NCBI RefSeq assembly: GCF_006443685.1
Contig: NZ_VFYP01000004.1
Span: forward strand, 62,001-126,000
DNA length: 64,000 nucleotides
DNA from: Rhizobium glycinendophyticum
Lineage (GTDB): Bacteria; Pseudomonadota; Alphaproteobacteria; Rhizobiales; Rhizobiaceae
Direction: 5' to 3'
Made by a program: the position numbers and the translations under genes. Shown here in pieces: positions 35,662 through 44,469 of this stretch. Position 1 is the stretch's first letter, and every line of letters begins with the position of its first letter. The notes beneath the pieces are model-generated. The model was not told the DNA's origin. It saw only the letters and a list, made by a program, of their open reading frames with translations, and made no database searches.

Positions 35662-37905
35662 ATGCGCATTATCGAGACTTTCAACAAGGACTGGACCTTC
35701 CGCGCCGGGTTTGAGCCGGCTTTCGCTTCGGCTGCCCAGCCGGGCGAGAAGGTCCAGCTTCCCCATACGGCGGTCGAGCTGCCATACAATTATTTCGATG
35801 AGAAGAGCTACCAGAAGGCCTTTACCTATCAGAAGGTCATTGCCTGGGACCCGCATTTCGAGGGCCGCGAAGTGTCGCTGGTGTTCGATGCAGCCATGAC
35901 CGACAGCGTGGTCTATTTGAACGGTAGTGAGATCACCGCGCACAAGGATGGTTACACGCCGTTCGAAGCACGGCTCACGCCGCATCTGAAGGCCGGCGAC
36001 AACCTGCTGACGGTCAAGATCGACGGTTCGGAAAACCCCGAGATACCGCCCTTCGGCGGCGTGATCGATTATCTCACCTATGCCGGCATCTATCGCGACG
36101 TCTGGCTCAAGATCACCGCGCCGGTTTCGATCAAGAACGTCAAGATCGAGACGCCGGATGTGCTTGCCGAGACCAAGCAGGTGACGGCCAAAGTCTGGAT
36201 CTCCAATCCGACCGATCAGGTACTCTCCGGCAAGGTCACGGCTGTTCTGAAGGATGGCGCAGGTCAGGAGATCACGCGGACCGAGGCGACCGTCTCCGGC
36301 GCCGAGGTTTCGCTCGGCCTCTCCGGGCTCAAGGGCATCACGCTCTGGGATATCGACAATCCTGCGCTCTATCATCTCACGGTGACGCTCGAGACGGCTT
36401 CCGGCACCGACGCCGTGACAAACCGTTTCGGCTTCCGTTCTGCGGAATACACGATCGACGGTTTCAAGCTGAATGGTCGCGTGGTGAAGCTTCGCGGCCT
36501 CAACCGTCACCAGGCCTGGCCGCATCTGGGTTACGCCATGGGCCGGCGCGGCCAAGAGAAGGACGCCGATATCCTGAAATTTGACCTCGCCTGCAACATC
36601 GCCCGCACCTCACATTATCCGCAGTCGAAATATTTCCTCGACCGCTGCGACGAGATCGGCCTGCTGGTCTTCGAGGAGATTCCCGGCTGGCAGCATATCG
36701 GTGGCGATGTCTGGAAGGCGGAAAGCGTTCAGAACGTGCGCCGGATGATCGAGCGCGACTGGAACCACCCCTCGATCATCATCTGGGGGGTGCGCATCAA
36801 CGAGAGCCAGGACAGTCACGACTTCTACGTTGCGACGAACGCCATGGCCCGTTCGCTCGATACCACCCGCCAGACCGGCGGTGTTCGCTACATCACCGAG
36901 AGCGAGCTGCTCGAAGACATCTACACGATGAACGACTTCATTCTCGGCATGGAGGAGCTACCGGGCCATAATCGTGAGCGGCTGGTTCTGCGCGACCAGC
37001 GCGAGGTCACGGGCCTCGACCGCAAGGTTCCCTACATGATCACCGAATATGGCGGGCACATGTATCCGACCAAGCGCTTCGACCAGGAGCAGCGCCAGGC
37101 AGAGCATGTCGGCCGGCATCTGGCGATCCTGAATGCAGCCGCCGGCGACCCATCAATTTCGGGTTCCACCGGTTGGTGCATGTTCGACTACAACACCCAC
37201 AAGGACTTCGGCTCCGGCGACCGCATCTGCTATCACGGCGTTCTCGACATGTATCGCGAGCCGAAATTTGCGGCTTACGCCTATGCCTCGCAGGGCGATC
37301 CGAAGGACAAGGTCGTGCTGCAGCCGGTCAGTTTCTGGGCGCGCGGCGAGCGGAATATCGGCGGCGTGCTGCCGCTGATCGTGCTGACCAATTGCGACTA
37401 CGTCGAAATCCGCATGGGCCACATCGTCAAACGGATCAAGCCGGATCGGAAGAGCTATCCGCACCTGCCGCATCCGCCCTGCATTCTCGATCACAGCATG
37501 GTCACACCGGAAGAATTCGGCGAATGGGGCATGACCTGGCGGGACGGCGAACTCGTCGGCTTCGTCGGCGGAAGAGAGGTGGTCAGACGCCATCTGCCGG
37601 CCGATCCGCTGCCAACGACCCTCGATATCGCCGCTGACGATACCGAACTGCGGGTGGGCGAGAAGGACACGGTGCGCGTCATCCTGCGGGCACTCGATCA
37701 GGGCGGCAATGTCATGGGCTTCTTCGACGATCCGGTCGAGGTCTCGCTTGAGGGTCCGGGCCGCATCGTTGGCCCCACGCTTCTCTCCTTCAAGGGCGGG
37801 GCCGTCGGCGTCTATGTCGAAGCCGGAAACGAGGTCGGGCGCTTGACGCTGACGGCCAATTGCCGTCCCTTCGGTACCAAGCGCATCACCTTCAACGTCA
37901 CCTGA
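35662..37905 (+). CDS. lacZ: Beta-galactosidase, GH2
   Basis: This is a cytoplasmic glycoside hydrolase of family 2, 747 residues, shorter than E. coli LacZ. Domain order is an N-terminal jelly roll with FTYQKVIAWDPHFEGREVSL, an immunoglobulin-like domain, and the TIM barrel beginning near RGLNRHQAWPHLG. The acid/base is Glu381 (WGVRINESQD) and the nucleophile Glu462 (YMITEYGGHMYP). A further beta-rich C-terminal domain follows. No signal peptide is present, so it cleaves imported galactosides. Its place between the permease and ATPase genes matches lacZ1 of Sinorhizobium. Confidence 0.9.
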   Translation: MRIIETFNKDWTFRAGFEPAFASAAQPGEKVQLPHTAVELPYNYFDEKSYQKAFTYQKVIAWDPHFEGREVSLVFDAAMTDSVVYLNGSEITAHKDGYTPFEARLTPHLKAGDNLLTVKIDGSENPEIPPFGGVIDYLTYAGIYRDVWLKITAPVSIKNVKIETPDVLAETKQVTAKVWISNPTDQVLSGKVTAVLKDGAGQEITRTEATVSGAEVSLGLSGLKGITLWDIDNPALYHLTVTLETASGTDAVTNRFGFRSAEYTIDGFKLNGRVVKLRGLNRHQAWPHLGYAMGRRGQEKDADILKFDLACNIARTSHYPQSKYFLDRCDEIGLLVFEEIPGWQHIGGDVWKAESVQNVRRMIERDWNHPSIIIWGVRINESQDSHDFYVATNAMARSLDTTRQTGGVRYITESELLEDIYTMNDFILGMEELPGHNRERLVLRDQREVTGLDRKVPYMITEYGGHMYPTKRFDQEQRQAEHVGRHLAILNAAAGDPSISGSTGWCMFDYNTHKDFGSGDRICYHGVLDMYREPKFAAYAYASQGDPKDKVVLQPVSFWARGERNIGGVLPLIVLTNCDYVEIRMGHIVKRIKPDRKSYPHLPHPPCILDHSMVTPEEFGEWGMTWRDGELVGFVGGREVVRRHLPADPLPTTLDIAADDTELRVGEKDTVRVILRALDQGGNVMGFFDDPVEVSLEGPGRIVGPTLLSFKGGAVGVYVEAGNEVGRLTLTANCRPFGTKRITFNVT

Positions 37906-37916
37906 GCGAGGCTGAA

Positions 37917-39005
37917 ATGGCAGAGGTCCGGCTCACCGATATCCGCAAGTCCTATGGGTCGCTCGAGGTCATCAAGGGGGTAAACCTCGAGGTGCGCTCC
38001 GGGGAGTTCGTCGTCTTCGTCGGCCCCTCCGGCTGCGGCAAGTCCACGCTGCTCCGAATGATCGCGGGGCTTGAGGATATCTCCTCCGGAGAGCTGACGA
38101 TCGGCGGCAGCGTGATGAACGATGTCGATCCGTCGAAGCGCGGGATCGCCATGGTGTTCCAGACCTATGCGCTCTATCCGCACATGACCGTGCGCGAGAA
38201 TATGGGCTTTGCCCTGCGTTTTGCCGGCATGGCGAAGGATGAGATCGAGGCCCGCGTCAATGCGGCGGCGAAGATCCTCGAACTCGGACCGCTGATGGAC
38301 CGCAAACCGAAGGCCTTGTCCGGCGGCCAGCGCCAGCGTGTCGCCATCGGCCGGGCCATCGTGCGTCAGCCGGACGTCTTCTTGTTCGACGAGCCGCTAT
38401 CCAATCTCGATGCGGAACTGCGCGTGCATATGCGCGTCGAGATTGCCCGGTTGCACAAGGAGCTGAACGCCACCATCGTTTATGTCACGCATGATCAGGT
38501 AGAAGCGATGACGCTCGCCGACAAGATCGTCGTGCTACGCGCCGGTCGCGTCGAGCAGGTGGGTGCGCCGCTCGCACTCTATGACGATCCCGACAACGCC
38601 TTTGTCGCGGGCTTCATCGGTTCGCCGCGGATGAATTTCCTGCCAGCCAGGGTGACCGCCGTCGGCAGCGGCACGGTGACTGTCGCGCTCACCGCTCAGC
38701 CCGAAACCATCTTGACGCTCCCGGTGACACAGACCTGCCAGACAGGAGACGCCGTACAACTCGGCGTGCGGCCAGAACATTTTCTGACCGAAGGCCAGGG
38801 AGAGGCACAGCTGACAGCACAGGTCGACGTGATCGAGCATCTAGGCAACACGAGCTATGTCTATTCCCACATCACGCCGGGCGAACAGATTATCATCGAG
38901 CGAGAGGAACGCCGTGGCACCGACCGGAAGACCGACCAGATCACCGTCGGACTGTCAGCCGCCCACTGCCTTCTCTTTGATCACAAGGATGAGCGGATAC
39001 GCTGA
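37917..39005 (+). CDS. lacK: Lactose ABC transporter ATPase
   Basis: This MalK-type ATPase has 362 residues. Walker A is GPSGCGKST, the signature LSGGQRQRVAIGRAIV, Walker B VFLFDEPLSNLD and the switch region VYVTHDQVEAMT. A C-terminal OB-fold regulatory domain is present. The ATG at 37917 lies 11 bases behind the lacZ stop with GAGG upstream. It is the last gene of the lac operon. The next 246 bases carry the promoter and leader of the amide operon; no separate lac terminator is obvious. Confidence 0.9.
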   Translation: MAEVRLTDIRKSYGSLEVIKGVNLEVRSGEFVVFVGPSGCGKSTLLRMIAGLEDISSGELTIGGSVMNDVDPSKRGIAMVFQTYALYPHMTVRENMGFALRFAGMAKDEIEARVNAAAKILELGPLMDRKPKALSGGQRQRVAIGRAIVRQPDVFLFDEPLSNLDAELRVHMRVEIARLHKELNATIVYVTHDQVEAMTLADKIVVLRAGRVEQVGAPLALYDDPDNAFVAGFIGSPRMNFLPARVTAVGSGTVTVALTAQPETILTLPVTQTCQTGDAVQLGVRPEHFLTEGQGEAQLTAQVDVIEHLGNTSYVYSHITPGEQIIIEREERRGTDRKTDQITVGLSAAHCLLFDHKDERIR

Positions 39006-39095
39006 CGAGCAATCGTCCACGCGACCGAATGAGCAAGCGACGAATTCCATTCCCCTGGTGTTGTGCAAGCACGCGTGTTTTGCCAATAAGGCCGC

Positions 39096-39125
39096 TTGAC
39101 AAAGCTCGGCTGAGCAGATTTTAAT
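39096..39125 (+). promoter_or_regulatory. Sigma-70-type promoter of the amide operon
   Basis: TTGACA at 39096-39101 and TTTAAT at 39120-39125 are separated by 18 bases, close to consensus. Transcription would start near 39132 and give a leader of about 120 bases before amiC. Confidence 0.6.
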
Positions 39126-39182
39126 CAAGCCCATAAAGTAAGCACTCTCGCTTCCATCTCAAATTCGGCGTTCATCGTCACC

Positions 39183-39196
39183 GGGCAACAAAGCCC
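39183..39196 (+). promoter_or_regulatory. Candidate antiterminator hairpin in the ami leader
   Basis: GGGC-AACAAA-GCCC forms a small hairpin with a six-base loop. Its 3' arm is part of the 5' arm of the terminator at 39190, so the two structures exclude each other. ANTAR proteins stabilise hairpins with six-base loops; the A at loop position 1 fits the consensus, but position 4 is A rather than G. Confidence 0.45.
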
Positions 39197-39235
39197 ACAA
39201 CGCCCCTTAACCGGGATCCGCGTTGTGGGCTTTTT
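39190..39235 (+). terminator. Leader terminator (attenuator) upstream of amiC
   Basis: AAAGCCCACAACGC pairs perfectly with GCGTTGTGGGCTTT over 14 base pairs around a 16-base loop and runs into a T-tract. It ends only 17 bases before the amiC start and lies behind a promoter, so it would stop transcription before the operon unless relieved. AmiR encoded second in the operon is an ANTAR antiterminator. Confidence 0.85.
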
Positions 39236-39251
39236 CGTATTTGGAAATCGC

Positions 39252-40388
39252 ATGCAACAGTCGGCTAAAATCGGCGTCCTCTATTCGACCACCGGCCCCT
39301 ACGGGGCCATGGGACGGGATGCGCATGGCGGCGTCGCATTTGCTTTCCACGAATATCATGCGCGTGGCGGAGACAAGATCGAGCCCGTCTTCTACGATCC
39401 TCAGGGCGATCTCGCTGCCTATCTCGAAGGTGCGCGCAGCCTGATCCGTGACCACGGCTGCCGCCATATCATCGGCACCATCACGTCTGCCGCCCGCAAG
39501 GAAGTACTGCCGCTGGTCGAAAAACACGACAGCCTGCTGTGGTATGCCTGCCCTTATGAGGGTTTCGAAGCTAATGAGAACGCACTTTATATCGGCGGCT
39601 GCCCGAACCAGCACCTGATCCCGCTCTTCGAACATCTGATCCCTCGCTACGGCGCCCGCCCCTATCTCGTCGGCGCGAACTATGTGTGGGGCTGGGAAAT
39701 GAATCGGCTCGCGCGCGAACTGATCGCCAATGCCGGCGGCTCTGTTCTCGGCGAGCGCTATCTGCCGATAGAGGAAACCGGTGTCGAACGGATCATCGCT
39801 GATATTGCCGAAAAGCGACCGAGCTTCATCCTCAACAACCTGATCGGCCCGTCGAGCTACGCCTTCCTGGAGGCCATGAGAGAGCTCGGCAACCGTGATC
39901 CTGCCTTCCTGCCGGAAAACTGTCCGGTTGCCAGTTGCGACCTGCAGGAGTCGGAACTTGAGGAAGTGGAAGACGGGGCGGCCATCGGCCAGCTCTGTGC
40001 TGCCTCCTATTTCAACACATTCAACAGCGTCGAGAACCAAGATTTCCAGGCGCGTCTGCGTGCATTCGATCCTGATCTCGGTCCCGTCTCCAGCATCTTC
40101 GCCAGCGCCTACACGGCAGCAACGCTCTGCATCGCGGCAATCGAGGCGAGGTCGACCGATGAGCCAGCTGGCGTTCGCGACCATATCCTGTCCCGCACCT
40201 GGCCAGGTCTGTTCGGCGATATGGCCTTCGATAACAAGACCAATCATGCGAGCCTGCCCTTCCTGCTCGGCCGGGTGAATGCGACCCGCAGCTTCGACGT
40301 CATCGCCTCACGACTGCCTCTTGCCGCCGACCCCTATCTCACCGCTGCGAGCAGCCGCGCGCAACCCTGGCTGAGGATGGCAAAATGA
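39252..40388 (+). CDS. amiC: AmiC-like amide-sensing protein
   Basis: This type-1 periplasmic-binding-fold protein has 378 residues and no signal peptide, so it acts in the cytoplasm. It resembles AmiC of the Pseudomonas amidase operon and related short-chain amide or urea receptors (IGVLYSTTGPYGAMGRDAHG at the N-terminus, LVGANYVWGWEMNRL later). AmiC binds AmiR and releases it when an amide is bound. The ATG at 39252 has GGAA five bases upstream, and the start lies just behind the leader terminator. The stop overlaps amiR (ATGA), as expected for a co-made complex. Confidence 0.88.
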   Translation: MQQSAKIGVLYSTTGPYGAMGRDAHGGVAFAFHEYHARGGDKIEPVFYDPQGDLAAYLEGARSLIRDHGCRHIIGTITSAARKEVLPLVEKHDSLLWYACPYEGFEANENALYIGGCPNQHLIPLFEHLIPRYGARPYLVGANYVWGWEMNRLARELIANAGGSVLGERYLPIEETGVERIIADIAEKRPSFILNNLIGPSSYAFLEAMRELGNRDPAFLPENCPVASCDLQESELEEVEDGAAIGQLCAASYFNTFNSVENQDFQARLRAFDPDLGPVSSIFASAYTAATLCIAAIEARSTDEPAGVRDHILSRTWPGLFGDMAFDNKTNHASLPFLLGRVNATRSFDVIASRLPLAADPYLTAASSRAQPWLRMAK

Positions 40389-40969
40389 TCTCCAAGACAC
40401 CGAATTTTACCGGCTGGAGAGCGGTGATCCTCGCGGAAGAGGACTCCAATGTCGAAAGACTGCGCCGCCAGCTCTCGCTGCTCGGTCTGTCGTCTGCCAT
40501 GCAATGGCTGCCGCTGGGCGGTGGGGACCTGCCGGATCTCGTGATCGTCGACGCCGACCGTGGCTGGGATGAACTGCTCCCCTGGCCAGCCAAACGTCCG
40601 GCACGCCCGGTCGTGGCCCTTCTCGGCTCGGAAGCGCCTGGCCGCATTGCCTGGGCGATCAGCTGTGGTGCAGGCGCCATCGTTCCTAAACCCGTCACCT
40701 CGGCATCCGTCTATCCGGCACTGGTGCTGGCCGTCAGCAGTCATGAGCAGCGGAAAGAAGAGGAAGCGCGCATTGCCCATCTTGAAGAGCGACTCCGCCT
40801 TCGCCCTGTGGTCTTTGCCGCCATCGAACGACTGAAAGTCCAAAAATCCATCGATGAGGAAGCCGCCTATGCCCTGTTGCGGGACAATGCCATGCGCCAG
40901 CGCATGCCGATCGAACGGCTTGCCGCCCTTTTCCTCGGCGGCGCTGATGTCATGCGGGAGGTCGGCTGA
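40385..40969 (+). CDS. amiR: AmiR/NasT-type ANTAR antiterminator
   Basis: This 194-residue protein has a receiver-like N-terminal domain without a clear phosphorylation site (LVIVDADRGWDELL), a coiled linker (RKEEEARIAHLEERLRLR) and a C-terminal ANTAR RNA-binding domain (AAIERLKVQKSIDEEAAYAL, then LRDNAMRQRMPIERLAALFL). ANTAR proteins bind leader hairpins and prevent terminator formation. It overlaps amiC and the following permease gene by four bases and one base. A matching target, a strong leader terminator, lies just before amiC, so the operon is probably controlled by amide-induced antitermination. Confidence 0.9.
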   Translation: MISKTPNFTGWRAVILAEEDSNVERLRRQLSLLGLSSAMQWLPLGGGDLPDLVIVDADRGWDELLPWPAKRPARPVVALLGSEAPGRIAWAISCGAGAIVPKPVTSASVYPALVLAVSSHEQRKEEEARIAHLEERLRLRPVVFAAIERLKVQKSIDEEAAYALLRDNAMRQRMPIERLAALFLGGADVMREVG

Positions 40970-41817
40970 TGCGTGTCTTGCGTGAAATTCTGCGCCAACC
41001 CTCGGCCTTGTTCGGCTTCATCATCATCCTGATCGTCGCGATTGGCGCTCTTGGCGCGCCTCTTCTCGCGCCTTTCAATCCGGACGAACAGATGTTTGAC
41101 GGGCTCACGCTGGAAGGGGCGCCGATGCCCCCCGGCAGCCCCTTCCTGCTCGGAACGGACACGCTCGGCCGCGATCTCCTGTCCCGCATGCTCTTTGGTG
41201 CAAGGACATCCCTGCTGATCGGGCTTGTGGCCAACGGGGTGGCGGTTGCCATAGGCCTGCTTGTCGGCATTACCGCAGGTTATATGCGCGGCTTTGCCGG
41301 CAATCTTCTGATGCGGTTCACCGATCTGATGATGGCTTTTCCCGCACTCCTGCTCGCGATCGTTCTCGCGGCGCTCCTCAAGCCCAGCCTCTGGATCGTT
41401 GCAATGGTGATTGCGCTGGTCAACTGGGTGCAGGTTGCGCGCATCGTCTATACCGAAACGCGCGGTCTGGTCGAACGTGACTTCATCCTGGCCGAGCGCT
41501 CGCTGGGTGCCGGCCACGGGCGTATCCTGTTCCTCCACATCCTCCCCCATCTCATCCCGACGGCAATCGTCTGGGGCACGCTCGGGATCGCAACCACCGT
41601 GCTGCTTGAGGCAACTCTGTCCTTTCTTGGCATTGGTGTGCAGCCGCCGAACCCGTCCTGGGGCAACATCATCTTCGAGAGCCAAAGCTACTTCCAGGCG
41701 GCCCCTTGGTTGGTGTTCTTCCCCGGCGCCGTGATCCTGCTCACTGCACTCGCCTTCAATCTGGTCGGAGACGCGCTTCGCGATCTTCTCGATCCGACCC
41801 AGCGCGGGAGGGGATGA
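40969..41817 (+). CDS. Dipeptide/nickel-type ABC transporter permease (DppC type)
   Basis: This 282-residue inner-membrane permease has the DppC-type hallmark GTDTLGRDLLSRMLFGARTS behind the first helix and the coupling loop ERSLGAGHGRILFLHILPHL. Helices such as LIGLVANGVAVAIGLLVGIT follow. It overlaps amiR by one base and the next permease by one base. The transporter of this operon belongs to the peptide/opine/nickel family, while the operon enzyme is an amidase, so an amide or small N-acyl compound is the likely cargo. Confidence 0.9.
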   Translation: MRVLREILRQPSALFGFIIILIVAIGALGAPLLAPFNPDEQMFDGLTLEGAPMPPGSPFLLGTDTLGRDLLSRMLFGARTSLLIGLVANGVAVAIGLLVGITAGYMRGFAGNLLMRFTDLMMAFPALLLAIVLAALLKPSLWIVAMVIALVNWVQVARIVYTETRGLVERDFILAERSLGAGHGRILFLHILPHLIPTAIVWGTLGIATTVLLEATLSFLGIGVQPPNPSWGNIIFESQSYFQAAPWLVFFPGAVILLTALAFNLVGDALRDLLDPTQRGRG

Positions 41818-42737
41818 TGCTCCAGCTTCTCGCCAAGCGGCTCGTGCAGTCGGCGCTCATCCTGTTCGGCGTCTCCGCCATCACCTTCGTTCTGCTCTAT
41901 GCCCTGCCGGCCGATCCTGCACGGATGATTGCAGGACGCAGTGCGACGGCCCAGACGGTTGCCAATATTCGCCACGAGCTCGGTCTCGACAAACCGCTCA
42001 TCGTCCAGTTTGGCCATTATGTAGGCGGCCTCGTCCACGGCGATCTTGGACGTTCCTACGCCCAGAAAACGCAAGTTGCCACCCTGATCGCCGCCCGGCT
42101 TCCGGCAACGCTGACACTGATGGCGGCAGGCATCGCACTCGAGGTTCTCTTCGGCATGCTGCTCGGGGTCACGGCAGCGCTTCATCGCGGCAAGCTTGCC
42201 GACCGGGTGATCATGATGTCCTCCTTCGTCGGGGTGTCCGCCCCGCAATTCGTCGTCGCCCTTCTCCTCCTCTATGTCTTTGCTGCCACGCTGGGCTGGT
42301 TCCCGATGTCGGGTTACGGCACAGCAGCTCATGTGATCCTTCCGGCTGCCACCCTCGGCCTGCTCGGTGCCGGCTGGTATGCCCGCATGGTTCGCTCGGC
42401 AATGATCGACGTGCTGAACCAGGATTATGTGCGCACCGCCCGCGCCAAGGGGCTTTCACGCGCCCGGGTCGTGCTGCGCCATGCGCTGCCCAATGCGACG
42501 CTTCCGATCGTCGCCATGATCGGGATCGACATTGGTCAGTTCATGGGCGGCGTCGTGGTGGTCGAGGCGGTCTATGGCTGGCCCGGCATCGGCCAGCTCG
42601 CCTGGCAGGCGATCCAGCAGGTCGACATTCCCATCATCATGGGTGTCACGCTCACCTCGGCCCTCGCCATCATCCTCGGCAATCTTCTTGCCGATGTCAT
42701 CGCGCCGGCGATTGACCCGCGCATCCGTTCACACTGA
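41817..42737 (+). CDS. Dipeptide/nickel-type ABC transporter permease (DppB type)
   Basis: This DppB-type permease has 306 residues with the typical opening LLAKRLVQSALILFGVSAIT and the coupling loop RTARAKGLSRARVVLRHALP. I chose the second ATG of an ATGATG at 41814, the one at 41817, because GGGAGG at 41806-41811 is too close to the first and the junction then forms TGATG with the preceding stop. The order DppC before DppB is reversed compared with most dpp operons. Confidence 0.9.
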   Translation: MLQLLAKRLVQSALILFGVSAITFVLLYALPADPARMIAGRSATAQTVANIRHELGLDKPLIVQFGHYVGGLVHGDLGRSYAQKTQVATLIAARLPATLTLMAAGIALEVLFGMLLGVTAALHRGKLADRVIMMSSFVGVSAPQFVVALLLLYVFAATLGWFPMSGYGTAAHVILPAATLGLLGAGWYARMVRSAMIDVLNQDYVRTARAKGLSRARVVLRHALPNATLPIVAMIGIDIGQFMGGVVVVEAVYGWPGIGQLAWQAIQQVDIPIIMGVTLTSALAIILGNLLADVIAPAIDPRIRSH

Positions 42738-42764
42738 AGCCTGACAACAACAAGGGGAACCCGT

Positions 42765-44384
42765 ATGTTCAGACGCTTGCTTCTCAACTCAACCGCCGCA
42801 GCCTTGATGGCATTTCTGCCATCTGTGGCGGGGGCACAGGATACTCCGGCGAAGGGCGGCGACATCGTCGTCACCTACAAGGACGATATCACCACGCTCG
42901 ATCCGGCCATCGGTTATGACTGGGTGAACTGGTCGATGATCAAGAGCCTCTACTCCCGCCTGATGGACTATGAGCCGGGCACGGCCAATCTCGTGCCGTC
43001 GCTTGCCGAAACCTTCGATGTCTCGCCCGACGGCCTCACCTACACCTTCAAGCTGCGTCCGGGGGTAAAATTCTCGAACGGCCGCACGGTCGTCGCTTCC
43101 GACGTCAAATATTCGATTGAACGCGCCGTCAATCCGAAGACCCAAGGTCCGGGTGCCGGCTTCTTCGGGGCGATCGCAGGCTTCGACGCCGTCTCCGGCG
43201 GCACCTCGGAAACGCTTTCGGGCATCGAAACGCCTGACGATCAGACCGTAATCTTCAAACTCTCCCGTCCTGACGCCACCTTCCTCCACGTGCTCGCGAT
43301 CAACTTCGCCTCCGTCGTGCCGAAGGAAGCCGTGGAAGCCGCCAACGGCGATTTCGGCAAGCAGCCCGTCGGCTCCGGCACTTTCATCCTGAAGGACTGG
43401 ACGATCGGCCAGAAGCTGGTGTTCGATCGCAACCCCGACTACTTCAACAAGGACCTGCCTTATATCGACAAGGTGACCGTCGAAGTCGGCCAGGAGCCGC
43501 TGGTGGCGCTGCTGCGTCTGCAGAAGGGTGAAGTCGACATCGCCGGCGACGGCATCCCGCCGGCCAAATTCCTCGAGATCAAGAACTCGCCGGAAGGTGC
43601 GCAAATGATCGTCGACGGCGAACAGCTGCACACGGGCTATCTGACCCTCAATACCAAGATAAAGCCGCTCGACGACGTCAAGGTTCGTCAGGCGATCAAC
43701 ATGGCCGTCAACAAGGAGCGCATCACCCGCATCCTGAACGGCCGCGCGACGCCGGCAAACCAGCCGCTGCCGCCGCTGATGCCAGGCTATGACAAAGGCT
43801 TCACCGGTTACGCCTATGACGTCGAGAAGGCCAAGGCCCTTCTTGCCGAAGCCGGTTATCCCGACGGCTTCGAGACCGTGCTGTTCTCGACCAATACCGA
43901 CCCGCAGCCACGTATTGCCCAGGCGATCCAGCAGGATCTCGCGGCGATCGGCATCAAGGCCGAAGTGCGTGCGCTTGCGCAGGGCAATGTGATTGCGGCC
44001 GGCGGCACCGAAGGCGAAGCGCCGATGGTCTGGTCGGGCGGCATGGCCTGGATCGCAGACTTCCCGGATCCGTCCAACTTCTACGGCCCGATCCTCGGTT
44101 GCGCCGGGGCGGTTCAGGGCGGCTGGAACTGGTCATGGTATTGCAACGAAGCGCTCGACAAGCGGGCCATTGAGGCCGATTCCATGTCGGACCCGGACAA
44201 GGTTGCCGAGCGTCAGGCCGCCTGGGGCAAGATCTTCACCGACATCATGGCAGATGCCCCCTGGGTACCAGTCATCAACGAACGGCGTGTGGTTGCCAAG
44301 TCGGCCCGCATGGGCGGCCCGGACAACATCTACATCGATCCGACCCGGGTCATCAATTACGACGCGATCTTCGTGAAGCAATAA
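42765..44384 (+). CDS. Periplasmic substrate-binding protein, dipeptide/opine family 5
   Basis: This family-5 periplasmic receptor has 539 residues with a Sec signal (LLLNSTAAALMAFLPSVAGA, cleavage after AGA). Core patterns include LVPSLAETFDVSPDGLTYTF, FKLRPGVKFSNG and VRQAINMAVNKERI. An AAGGGGAA site precedes the ATG. It delivers the ligand to the permease pair encoded upstream. Peptides, opines or N-substituted amides are possible; the amidase encoded next favours an amide. A stable hairpin follows the gene. Confidence 0.92.
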   Translation: MFRRLLLNSTAAALMAFLPSVAGAQDTPAKGGDIVVTYKDDITTLDPAIGYDWVNWSMIKSLYSRLMDYEPGTANLVPSLAETFDVSPDGLTYTFKLRPGVKFSNGRTVVASDVKYSIERAVNPKTQGPGAGFFGAIAGFDAVSGGTSETLSGIETPDDQTVIFKLSRPDATFLHVLAINFASVVPKEAVEAANGDFGKQPVGSGTFILKDWTIGQKLVFDRNPDYFNKDLPYIDKVTVEVGQEPLVALLRLQKGEVDIAGDGIPPAKFLEIKNSPEGAQMIVDGEQLHTGYLTLNTKIKPLDDVKVRQAINMAVNKERITRILNGRATPANQPLPPLMPGYDKGFTGYAYDVEKAKALLAEAGYPDGFETVLFSTNTDPQPRIAQAIQQDLAAIGIKAEVRALAQGNVIAAGGTEGEAPMVWSGGMAWIADFPDPSNFYGPILGCAGAVQGGWNWSWYCNEALDKRAIEADSMSDPDKVAERQAAWGKIFTDIMADAPWVPVINERRVVAKSARMGGPDNIYIDPTRVINYDAIFVKQ

Positions 44385-44402
44385 GCTTCTATCGACGCTT
44401 TT

Positions 44403-44429
44403 CCGTCCCCCGGCGTGTTCGGGGGACGG
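44403..44429 (+). other. Intercistronic hairpin behind the family-5 binding protein
   Basis: CCGTCCCCCG and CGGGGGACGG form a perfect 10-base-pair stem with a 7-base loop, 18 bases after the stop. No T-tract follows, and the amidase gene starts 40 bases later, so mRNA stabilisation or partial attenuation is more likely than full termination. Confidence 0.65.
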
Positions 44430-44469
44430 TCCATCCAACAAAAACAAGCTGGACATCCGGAGCCATCCC

